DNA of 8,372 nucleotides from Acidobacteriota bacterium (lineage in GTDB: Bacteria; Acidobacteriota; Terriglobia; Terriglobales; Acidobacteriaceae), in assembly GCA_021781255.1 (NCBI GenBank), contig JAJXXG010001287.1, forward strand, positions 1 to 8,372. The letters run 5' to 3'. Under the pieces are notes generated by a model. That model was not told where the DNA came from. It did no database searches and saw only the letters and a program-made list of their open reading frames with translations. The first letter of the stretch is position 1, and each line of letters starts with the position of its first letter. This document shows positions 1 to 6,481 of the stretch, piece by piece. The translations under genes were made by a program, and so were the position numbers.

Positions 1-1143
1 TCGTTTATCACGCTGCCCTGCGTGCATACGCGCGACCCGCGCAGCGGCAAGCGCAACATCGGCATGTATCGCATGCAGGTCTACGACGGCCAGACCACCG
101 GCATGCACTGGCAGAGGCAGAAGGTTGCGGCCGAGCACTATCGCGAAGCGCTGCGCAATGCGGCGGTGGCCACGGCGGAGGCGGATGCGACCTTCAGCCC
201 AAAGACAGCCCGCGTGGCGGCAATGGCGGAGTCGGCAGGTGGCGCGGTCGCCATTCCTGACGGACCCATCGGCGGCCTGCCCCAGGTTGCGCTGGGCAAC
301 CTGAAGGGCTCGCGGCTTGAGGTTGCCGTGGCCATTGGCACAGATCCGGCCACGACATTTTCCGCCATCGTTCCCGCGCCGCCGGAGGTCGAGGAGTTCA
401 TGATTGCAGGATTCCTGCGCGGCAAGCCGGTTGAAATCGTCAAGTGCGAAACCGTCGATCTTGAAGTGCCCGCCCACGCGGAGATCATCCTGGAAGGCTA
501 TGTGGAATTGGGCGAACTGCGCACCGAGGGCCCGTTCGGCGACCACACCGGCTTTTACACCATGACCGACGAGTATCCGGTCTTCCACCTCACCTGCATC
601 ACGCATCGCAAAGACCCCATCTATGCCGCCACCATCGTGGGCAAGCCGCCCATGGAGGATGCCTGGATGGGCAAGGCTGTCGAGCGCATCTTCCTGCCCG
701 CGATGAAAATGCAGATTCCCGAACTGGTGGACATTCATCTGCCGGTCGAAGGCGTCTTCCACAACCTGATGATTGTGTCGATTCGCAAGAGTTATCCCGG
801 ACAGGCGCGCAAGGTGATGAACGCCATCTGGTCGCTGGGGCAGGCCATGTTCACCAAGTGCATCGTCGTGGTGGACGAGGACTGCGACGTGCAGGACGTG
901 GGCGATGTGGTGCTGCGCGTGACCAACAACATCGACCCGGAGCGCGACATCCAGTTCACGCTGGGCCCGGTGGATTCGCTGGACCACGCATCGCGGCTGC
1001 CGAATTACGGATCAAAAATGGGCATTGACGCAACGCGCAAATGGAAGGCCGAGGGCTTCGACCGCCCGTGGCCCGCAATGATCGAAATGGATCGCGCGAC
1101 GCAGGCAAAGGTCGATGCCATCTGGGCCAAGCTGGGATTGTGA
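1..1143 (+). CDS. UbiD-family prenylated-FMN-dependent decarboxylase (5'-truncated)
   Basis: UbiD-family enzymes carry out reversible, non-oxidative decarboxylation of aromatic or alpha,beta-unsaturated acids with prenylated FMN; some act in ubiquinone or menaquinone synthesis. The frame is open from base 1, so the gene begins upstream; 380 codons are visible against about 490 for the family. Counting from base 1, I see the prFMN/Mn block NIGMYRMQ (Asn19, Arg24), GMHW (His36), KCET (Glu150) and EGPFGDHTG (Glu176, Asp181). By family knowledge these hold the metal ligands (Asn, His, Glu) and the catalytic Arg-Glu-Asp/Glu set, so the enzyme should be active. Residues about 52-104 form an Ala/Gly-rich stretch between HYREALR and the conserved GSRLEVAVAIGTDP; it looks longer than usual for the family. 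The substrate cannot be read from the sequence: a quinone-pathway role is possible, and another aromatic acid is equally possible, so I give no symbol. The next gene starts 11 bases after the TGA. Confidence 0.92.
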   Translation, partial: SFITLPCVHTRDPRSGKRNIGMYRMQVYDGQTTGMHWQRQKVAAEHYREALRNAAVATAEADATFSPKTARVAAMAESAGGAVAIPDGPIGGLPQVALGNLKGSRLEVAVAIGTDPATTFSAIVPAPPEVEEFMIAGFLRGKPVEIVKCETVDLEVPAHAEIILEGYVELGELRTEGPFGDHTGFYTMTDEYPVFHLTCITHRKDPIYAATIVGKPPMEDAWMGKAVERIFLPAMKMQIPELVDIHLPVEGVFHNLMIVSIRKSYPGQARKVMNAIWSLGQAMFTKCIVVVDEDCDVQDVGDVVLRVTNNIDPERDIQFTLGPVDSLDHASRLPNYGSKMGIDATRKWKAEGFDRPWPAMIEMDRATQAKVDAIWAKLGL

Positions 1144-1154
1144 GAGTGCGCGCG

Positions 1155-2057
1155 ATGCCTTTCGGTATGCCTGAAATCATGCGCGGCTTTCTGCGCAGTC
1201 TTTGTCTTGGCTCTGCTGTGTTGGTGCTGGCTGCGCCATCGCCAGTTCGCGCGCAGCAGACGCCCGATACCTTTCGTTGGATCGATTTCCACTCGCCGAA
1301 AGACCAGGATGTGGTGGTGTGGGTCACGCGTTCGCTGGAAGCTGAAAAATGGACCGCCATTCGCGAGATCGGCGTCCGCTACGACGCGGCGCTGGTGGTG
1401 ACCACGCTGCGCGCCACCCCGCAGTCCGCACCCAATGCAGACACCTTTTCTGTCTGGAGCGTTTCCCTCACCAACCATGCCGTGACGGCGTTGCTCAAGG
1501 GCGTGAATCTCCACTGGTCAGGGTGGCTCCGCTTTGCCCTCGGCGCGCCGCAGGAGCCGGGAGTTCTCTACGACAACTGCGCAGAGTGCGCGGCGACCAC
1601 ATATTTTACGAGCTTCCGATATGACCTGTCGCAGCACGCATGGACTCCGCGCTGGTTGAGTGGCGGCCAGGGCATTCCAGTAAAGAGTGCAAACCCGCCC
1701 GCCGGAGTCGCCTGGACGCAGGTTTTTGCAGTGATGGCGGATGACAATGGTCGCGAACTGGTGGCCACCTGGAACCACTTCGACTATGGCGCGCAGAAGG
1801 CCGCCGAAGACTATCTCTACCAGTACGATCTGGACCCCTGGAGCGGTCTTGACCGCATGCAGCAGGTGAACGAAAGGCAAGCGGGCGCAATGAAGTTGCG
1901 CCTCTGCCGTGCGCAGGATGCCGTGCGCGGCCTGGCTCTTGGGCAGGACTCACCCTTGTGCCAGGACCTTGTAAAACCGCAGGTGGAGCGCAGGCCCGTT
2001 ACAACCCCGCCGGCCAACAATCGCGGCCAGTCGCGGCCGCCCGGACCGCGTCGCTGA
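1155..2057 (+). CDS. Secreted/periplasmic protein of unknown function
   Basis: I do not recognise this protein. With the ATG at 1155 it has 300 residues. The N-terminus is a clear Sec signal peptide: basic residues at 10-14, a hydrophobic run at about 16-27 and a V-R-A/Q cleavage site after residue 33, so export is expected. The mature part is rich in Trp, Tyr and short beta-type segments, with no membrane helix. It has four cysteines, a Cys-x-x-Cys pair (142, 145) and Cys251/Cys269, which could form disulfides in the periplasm. The last 25 residues are Pro/Arg/Asn-rich and probably disordered. The open frame extends upstream into the decarboxylase gene (from 1041), but those extra codons would bury the signal peptide. 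An ATG at 1179 would give a more compact signal peptide; neither start has a good Shine-Dalgarno. The 11-base gap to the upstream stop suggests co-transcription, possibly with translational coupling. Confidence 0.8.
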   Translation: MPFGMPEIMRGFLRSLCLGSAVLVLAAPSPVRAQQTPDTFRWIDFHSPKDQDVVVWVTRSLEAEKWTAIREIGVRYDAALVVTTLRATPQSAPNADTFSVWSVSLTNHAVTALLKGVNLHWSGWLRFALGAPQEPGVLYDNCAECAATTYFTSFRYDLSQHAWTPRWLSGGQGIPVKSANPPAGVAWTQVFAVMADDNGRELVATWNHFDYGAQKAAEDYLYQYDLDPWSGLDRMQQVNERQAGAMKLRLCRAQDAVRGLALGQDSPLCQDLVKPQVERRPVTTPPANNRGQSRPPGPRR

Positions 2058-2109
2058 TGGCGTTCATGCCTGCTCCCTGCCTGGGATGAAGCCCGGAGGG
2101 CATTCGTCG

Positions 2110-2124
2110 TATACTAGGCTCATG
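2110..2124 (+). promoter_or_regulatory. Candidate -10 box and leaderless start for nuoI
   Basis: TATACT at 2110-2115 matches the sigma-70 -10 consensus at five of six bases. It ends six bases before the ATG at 2122, so transcription starting about seven bases downstream would begin at or next to the start codon and give a leaderless mRNA. The -35 region at 2086-2091 (ATGAAG, 18-base spacer) is weak. The purine-rich GGAGGG at 2095-2100 is 21 bases from the ATG, too far for a normal Shine-Dalgarno. This rests on motif reading only. Confidence 0.35.
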
Positions 2125-2589
2125 TCGATTGTGGGCAACATCGCCGCCATTGCCAAGGGCATGAGCATTACCTTCCGGGAGATATTTGAACCCACGCAGG
2201 TGGAAAACTACCCTGATGGGCCGGGGCCCATGCGCGGAGCGATCTTCCAGCAACGCTTCCGCGGCGCGCACCAGTTGCAGCGCGACGAGAACGGCCTGGA
2301 AAAGTGCGTAGCCTGCTTCCTGTGCGCCGCCGCATGTCCGTCGAATTGCATCTTCATCGAGGCCGCGGAGAACACAGAGGAGAACCGCATTTCCTCCTCC
2401 GAGCGCTACGCCAAGGTCTACAACATCGACTACAACCGCTGCATCTTCTGCGGATACTGTGTTGAGGCCTGCCCCACTGACGCCATCACCCACGGCCACG
2501 GCTTCGAACTCGCCACCATGAACGCGACCACCCTGGTCATGCGCAAGGAAGACATGCTGGTTCCGGCTTCAGCGCTGACGGCGAGGTAA
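2122..2589 (+). CDS. nuoI: NADH-quinone oxidoreductase subunit I (complex I ferredoxin-like subunit)
   Basis: NuoI sits in the peripheral arm of complex I and carries two [4Fe-4S] clusters (N6a/N6b) that pass electrons from the NADH side towards the quinone-reducing end. From the ATG at 2122 the protein has 155 residues, slightly short for the family. It begins MSIVGNIAAIAKGMSITF, as NuoI normally does, followed by ENYPDGPGP and RDENGLEKC. Cluster motifs are Cys62-x2-Cys65-x2-Cys68-x3-Cys72-Pro and Cys107-x2-Cys110-x2-Cys113-x3-Cys117-Pro; Cys76 is an extra cysteine. The CIFCGYCVEACPTDAITHG block and FELATMNAT end are diagnostic. An in-frame ATG at 2086 adds 12 residues that do not resemble a NuoI N-terminus, and the -10-like box would lie inside that extension, so I prefer 2122. 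No other nuo gene is in the window: upstream is the secreted protein (64 bases away) and downstream metH (230 bases away). It is either a detached subunit gene or a second copy. Confidence 0.95.
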   Translation: MSIVGNIAAIAKGMSITFREIFEPTQVENYPDGPGPMRGAIFQQRFRGAHQLQRDENGLEKCVACFLCAAACPSNCIFIEAAENTEENRISSSERYAKVYNIDYNRCIFCGYCVEACPTDAITHGHGFELATMNATTLVMRKEDMLVPASALTAR

Positions 2590-2819
2590 GCAGTGCGGGC
2601 AGGGAACTGCTCTTCCGGGAACTGGCTGGCTTTTTCGTTCCGATGGGGCCCGGTTCTGCAATCTGCTTCTCACATTGCGAAGAAGTGCGGCAAAATCTCA
2701 CCGCATATCCCGTCCAAAACGCAGTGTCCGCTCTTTGCAGGCGCCTTCACCATATATCCTTGAATGTTGGCTGCATTCCCCATTTCCAACTGTGGCTGTC
2801 GAGTTCAGGAGCAATTCTG
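2590..2819 (+). other. metH leader with small hairpins; no known riboswitch recognised
   Basis: This is a 230-base gap between nuoI and metH. Two back-to-back hairpins can be drawn: CTTCT (2666-2670) with AGAAG (2681-2685), and TGCGG (2686-2690) with CCGCA (2701-2705), each a 5-bp stem with a 10-base loop. GCAAT (2658-2662) can also pair with ATTGC (2674-2678), crossing the first stem in an H-type pseudoknot order. GGGAACTG is repeated directly at 2602-2609 and 2617-2624, just before a T5 run at 2631-2635 that could be part of a weak terminator for nuoI. I see none of the known consensus blocks of cobalamin, SAM-I, SAM-II or SAH riboswitches. Stems this short are common by chance. Confidence 0.3.
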
Positions 2820-2822
2820 GTG
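2807..2822 (+). promoter_or_regulatory. Shine-Dalgarno and GTG start of metH
   Basis: AGGAG at 2807-2811 lies eight bases before the GTG at 2820. This decides the start: the codons that follow encode DFLSELKRRVLVYDGAMGTN, the expected MetH N-terminus. The frame is open back to an ATG at 2643, but those 59 extra codons are Cys/His-rich, unlike any MetH start, and lack a Shine-Dalgarno. Confidence 0.85.
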
Positions 2823-5800
2823 GACTTTCTTTCAGAACTGAAGCGGCGCGTGCTCGTCTACGACGGCGCCATGGGCACCAATGTGCAGAAGCACAACCTT
2901 ACCATCGAGGACTTCTGGGGCAAGGAGGGCTGCAACGAACTCCTCGTACTGTCACGACCCGATGTCATTCGCTCGGTGCATGCTTCATTTCTTGAGGCCG
3001 GCTGCGACGTGATCGAGACCGACAGCTTCGGCTCCGCGAGCATCGTGCTGGCCGAGTATGACCTGCAGGATCGCACACGCGAACTGAATCTGGCTGCGGC
3101 ACGCCTGGCCCGCGCCGTCGCTGATGAGTACTCGACGCCGGAGAAGCCGCGCTTTGTCGCCGGTTCGATAGGACCCACCACCAAGCTGCCGTCGCTCGGC
3201 CACATCGGCTACGACGCCATGGCTGCCGCGTACCGCGAGCAGGCCGAGGCCTTGATCGAGGGCGGCGTGGACGTGCTGCTGATTGAAACCTGCCAGGACC
3301 TGTTGCAGGCCAAAATCGCCATGGCCGCATGCCAGGATGCGATACGCGACGCGCGCGAAGGCAGAATTCCCGGCACAGGCCGCAACATCGCGCTGCAGGT
3401 GCAGGTCACGCTGGAAGCTACGGGAACCATGCTGCTGGGGTCGGAGATTGGCGCCGCGCTCGCCGTGCTTGAAGCATTTCAGCCGGACGTGATCGGACTC
3501 AATTGCGCCACCGGACCGGCGGAGATGAACGACGCGGTTCGCTTTCTCTGCCAGAATGCGACCGTGCCCATCAGCGTGCTGCCCAACGCGGGTCTGCCGC
3601 AAAATGAAGGCGGCCACGCCGTCTACAAGCTCACGCCTGCGGAACTGGCGACATTTCACCGGCGCTTCGTTGCCGAGTACGGAGTGCAGGTGGTGGGCGG
3701 TTGCTGCGGCACGACGCCGGAGCATCTGCATGCCGTGGTCGAGGCGCTCAAGGGCGTCACGCCCGCGCCGCGCACCGTCAAGCCGCAATCGACGGCCGCC
3801 AGCGCCTTCAGCGTGGTGCCGCTTGAGGTGGATGGCCAGCCCGTGGTGATTGCCGAGGAGATGAACACCACCACGCGCCTTGAGACCTTCCGCAACATGG
3901 TGCGCGCGGGAGACTACGACGGCATTCTGGCAATGGCCAAGCGGCTGGTGACCGAGGGCTCGCAGATGCTTGACCTCTGCTGCGCCATCGTCGGCGAAGA
4001 TGAGATGGCTTACATGAACGCGGTGCTGGAAAAGATTGCTACCCGCGTCACGGCGCCCATTCTGGTGGACTCGACTGAGGCCAATGTCATCGAAGAAGCG
4101 CTCAAGCGCATTCCTGGTAAGCCCATCATCAACTCCATCAATCTTGAAGATGGCGAAAAGCGCACAAGCCTCGTGCTGCCCATGGCGCGCCGCTATGGCG
4201 CCGCGGTTATCGCGCTCACCATCGACGAAGAAGGCATGGCGCTGACCGCTGACCGCAAGGTGGCTGTCGCTCATCGAATTTACGATCTGGCGGTGAACAA
4301 GTACGGTTTGCGCGCGGAGGATTTGATCTTCGATCCGCTGACTCTGCCCATCTCCACTGGCCAGGAAGACTATCGTTCAGCGGCCATTGAGACACTGGAG
4401 GCGGTGCGGCGCATCAAGCTTGAACTGCCGCGCTGCAAAACTGTGCTCGGTGTTTCGAACATCTCCTTCGGCCTGAACGCCTACGCGCGCCGCGTGCTCA
4501 ACAGCGTCTTCCTCAAAGAGGCCGTGGACCGCGGGCTGGACGCGGCCATCGTCAACTACTCGAAGATCTATCCTCTCTACAAAATTCCCGAAGCCGAAGT
4601 GGATCTGGCGCGCAAGCTCATTTTCCAGGACCGCACTGGCGGCGATCCGCTGCAGATCTACATGGCCCACTTCACTTCTATTGGCAAAGGCGCCGTGCAG
4701 GAAGAAGTGCTCGCGGTCGAGAACCTCAGCATTGAGGAGAAGCTGAAGCAGCTCATCATCCGCGGCGAGCGCAGTATCGGCCTGGGCGAAGCGAAGCAGT
4801 CGCTTGAAGAGGCATTGGAGTCGGCCCTGGCCACGTACACGCCGCTCGACCTCATCAACACAGTGCTTCTTGACGGCATGAAGACCGTCGGCGAGCTCTT
4901 TGGCGCGCGCAAGATGCAACTGCCCTCCGTACTCGATTCGGCCGCGGTGATGAAAGCCGCTGTGGCCTATCTTGAACCGAAGATGGAGAAGTCCGACAGC
5001 GGCGGCAAAGGAACGATGGTGCTGGCGACGGTGAAGGGCGACGTGCACGACATCGGCAAGAACCTCGTGGATATCATCCTCTCCAACAACGGCTATCGCG
5101 TTGTGAACCTGGGCATCAAGCAGCCTTCTGACGTCATCATTGCAGCCGCGCGCGAGGCCGGCGCCGACGTCATCGGGCTCAGCGGACTGCTCGTCAAGTC
5201 CACGCTCGAAATGAAGTACGTGCTGCAGGATCTCGAGCGGCTGGGCATGACTGTTCCAGTCATCTGCGGCGGCGCCGCGCTCACCCGCAAATATGTGGAA
5301 GACGACCTGCGCAAAGAGTACGCAGGGCCGGTGTTCTATGCCGAGGACGCATTTGCCGGCTTGCACGTCATAACGGACCTGACATCAGCCGATGAAGCCG
5401 CAAGGACAAGCAGGGAAGAGGAAGGGAAAACAGTGAAGGTCTTCAACAGGGCCAATGTCGCCACGGCGGACCTGACACTCGTGGAGTTGACGCCTGAGGG
5501 CCGTTCCCCGGTGGTTGAGCGGGTTTCTGCGATCCCGACGCCCGCCTTCTGGGGTGCGCGTGTCTTCAGGAATTACAAGCTTGATGAAGTCTTTCCGTAT
5601 CTGAATGAGACCGCTCTCTTCAAGAATCAGTGGCAGCTCAAGACGGCCGCGCAGAGTGATTACCTCCGCCTGGTGGAAGAAAAGTACCGTCCCATTCTGC
5701 TCAATCTGGAAAAGGAAGTGGACGCAGCGGGCTGGTTTGAGCCAAAGACAATCATCGCGTTCTATCCCTGCGCAAGCCAGGGAAATGACCTGGTGGTCTT

Positions 5801-6323
5801 TGATCCGGAAGACCCGGCGCGCGAGCTGGAGCGCATTACGTTCCCGCGCCAGGCGCAGGGGCGGAGGCTTTCCATCGCCGACTTCTTTGAGCCCATTACC
5901 GCCGCGCAGCGCGATGTGGTGGGCCTCACCATCGTGACCATTGGCGATGAGGCCAGCCGCCAGACGCAGAGGCTCTTCGATGCAGGAGACTTTACAAAAT
6001 ATCTGTATCTGCACGGGCTCTCAGTGGAGACGGCAGAAGCCCTGGCAGAGATTGCGCACAAGCAGGCGCGCGAGTTCCTCTCCATTGCTGGTGAAGATGC
6101 GCCGCGCGTGACGGACCTCTTTCACCAGAAATATCACGGCTCGCGCTACTCCTTCGGCTATCCCGCGTGCCCCAACCTTGAGGACCAGACCAAAATCTTT
6201 CGGCTGCTCAAGCCCGAGGAAAACATCGGGGTTCGGCTCACAGAGGGCTTCCACCTTGAGCCGGAGCAAAGCACCAACGCCATCGTGGTCCACCATCGGC
6301 AGGCTAAATACTTCGTGGTGTAG
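2820..6323 (+). CDS. metH: Cobalamin-dependent methionine synthase (5-methyltetrahydrofolate-homocysteine methyltransferase)
   Basis: MetH transfers the methyl group of 5-methyl-tetrahydrofolate to homocysteine through methylcobalamin, giving methionine and tetrahydrofolate in the cytoplasm. From the GTG at 2820 the protein has 1167 residues (E. coli 1227), and all four modules are present. The homocysteine domain (about 8-315) has DGAMGTN (15-21) and the zinc ligands Cys229, Cys295 and Cys296 in GGCCGTTPEH. The methyl-folate domain (about 340-605) has VDSTE (416-420), INSINLEDGE and GVSNISFGL. The cap and B12 domain (about 650-850) has DVHDIGKN with the axial ligand His743, SGLLVKS (788-794) and GGAAL. 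The reactivation domain (about 900-1167) has HGSRYSFGYPACP near 1106-1118, which binds S-adenosylmethionine. The folate-domain signature is EEMN (346-349) where many MetH have ERTN, and LDLCCAIVGED resembles the actinobacterial-type branch. No frameshift is seen. A terminator-like hairpin overlaps the stop codon. Confidence 0.97.
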   Translation: MDFLSELKRRVLVYDGAMGTNVQKHNLTIEDFWGKEGCNELLVLSRPDVIRSVHASFLEAGCDVIETDSFGSASIVLAEYDLQDRTRELNLAAARLARAVADEYSTPEKPRFVAGSIGPTTKLPSLGHIGYDAMAAAYREQAEALIEGGVDVLLIETCQDLLQAKIAMAACQDAIRDAREGRIPGTGRNIALQVQVTLEATGTMLLGSEIGAALAVLEAFQPDVIGLNCATGPAEMNDAVRFLCQNATVPISVLPNAGLPQNEGGHAVYKLTPAELATFHRRFVAEYGVQVVGGCCGTTPEHLHAVVEALKGVTPAPRTVKPQSTAASAFSVVPLEVDGQPVVIAEEMNTTTRLETFRNMVRAGDYDGILAMAKRLVTEGSQMLDLCCAIVGEDEMAYMNAVLEKIATRVTAPILVDSTEANVIEEALKRIPGKPIINSINLEDGEKRTSLVLPMARRYGAAVIALTIDEEGMALTADRKVAVAHRIYDLAVNKYGLRAEDLIFDPLTLPISTGQEDYRSAAIETLEAVRRIKLELPRCKTVLGVSNISFGLNAYARRVLNSVFLKEAVDRGLDAAIVNYSKIYPLYKIPEAEVDLARKLIFQDRTGGDPLQIYMAHFTSIGKGAVQEEVLAVENLSIEEKLKQLIIRGERSIGLGEAKQSLEEALESALATYTPLDLINTVLLDGMKTVGELFGARKMQLPSVLDSAAVMKAAVAYLEPKMEKSDSGGKGTMVLATVKGDVHDIGKNLVDIILSNNGYRVVNLGIKQPSDVIIAAAREAGADVIGLSGLLVKSTLEMKYVLQDLERLGMTVPVICGGAALTRKYVEDDLRKEYAGPVFYAEDAFAGLHVITDLTSADEAARTSREEEGKTVKVFNRANVATADLTLVELTPEGRSPVVERVSAIPTPAFWGARVFRNYKLDEVFPYLNETALFKNQWQLKTAAQSDYLRLVEEKYRPILLNLEKEVDAAGWFEPKTIIAFYPCASQGNDLVVFDPEDPARELERITFPRQAQGRRLSIADFFEPITAAQRDVVGLTIVTIGDEASRQTQRLFDAGDFTKYLYLHGLSVETAEALAEIAHKQAREFLSIAGEDAPRVTDLFHQKYHGSRYSFGYPACPNLEDQTKIFRLLKPEENIGVRLTEGFHLEPEQSTNAIVVHHRQAKYFVV

Positions 6324-6335
6324 CCAGCCTTTTCT
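6298..6335 (+). terminator. Probable intrinsic terminator overlapping the metH stop
   Basis: GGCAGGCTA (6298-6306) pairs with TAGCCAGCC (6321-6329) in a 9-bp stem with one A-A mismatch and a 14-base loop, followed directly by TTTTCT (6330-6335). The metH TAG at 6321-6323 lies inside the 3' arm, so terminator and stop codon share bases. The T tract is short, so termination may be incomplete. Confidence 0.5.
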
Positions 6336-6387
6336 GGGGGCGGTCTACGGCCATTCACTGCGTGCGCGTCGTCTGCGCCGCGGCGGT

Positions 6388-6417
6388 TTGACGCAATCAA
6401 ATGCCCGGTGCTTAGAT
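6388..6417 (+). promoter_or_regulatory. Candidate promoter of the GH16 gene
   Basis: TTGACG at 6388-6393 matches the -35 consensus at five of six bases. TTAGAT at 6412-6417, after an 18-base spacer, is a weak -10 (three of six). A perfect 10-base palindrome, CGCCGCGGCG (6376-6385), ends two bases before the -35 and could be an operator. The site lies in the 158-base gap between metH and the GH16 gene. Confidence 0.35.
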
Positions 6418-6425
6418 GGGTGTCG

Positions 6426-6460
6426 CCGGATGAGCGCATTGTTCTTGCGCTGGAAGCCGG
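6426..6460 (+). other. Hairpin in the predicted 5' leader of the GH16 gene
   Basis: AGCGCA (6433-6438) pairs with TGCGCT (6446-6451) around a 7-base loop. An outer stem, CCGG (6426-6429) with CCGG (6457-6460), encloses it across an internal loop. The structure ends 11 bases before the GGAGG Shine-Dalgarno (6472-6476) and would fall at the 5' end of a transcript from the candidate promoter just upstream. It could affect mRNA stability or translation; no known RNA family is recognised. Confidence 0.3.
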
Positions 6461-6481
6461 AATCCAGGTTTGGAGGGCAGG

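Noticed and set aside
1041..1154. N-terminal extension of the secreted protein into the decarboxylase gene
   Set aside because: It would put 38 charged residues before a clear signal peptide and overlap conserved codons of the upstream gene.
2643..2819. N-terminal extension of MetH from an ATG at 2643
   Set aside because: The 59 extra residues do not resemble any MetH start and have no Shine-Dalgarno, whereas the GTG at 2820 has AGGAG eight bases upstream and the normal N-terminus.
2985..4274. 429-codon - strand open frame inside metH
   Set aside because: It is the high-GC antisense shadow of metH; its His/Arg/Gly-rich composition shows no domain.
4377..5366. 329-codon - strand open frame inside metH
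   Set aside because: It lies opposite the conserved B12 and cap domains of MetH and has no recognisable features.
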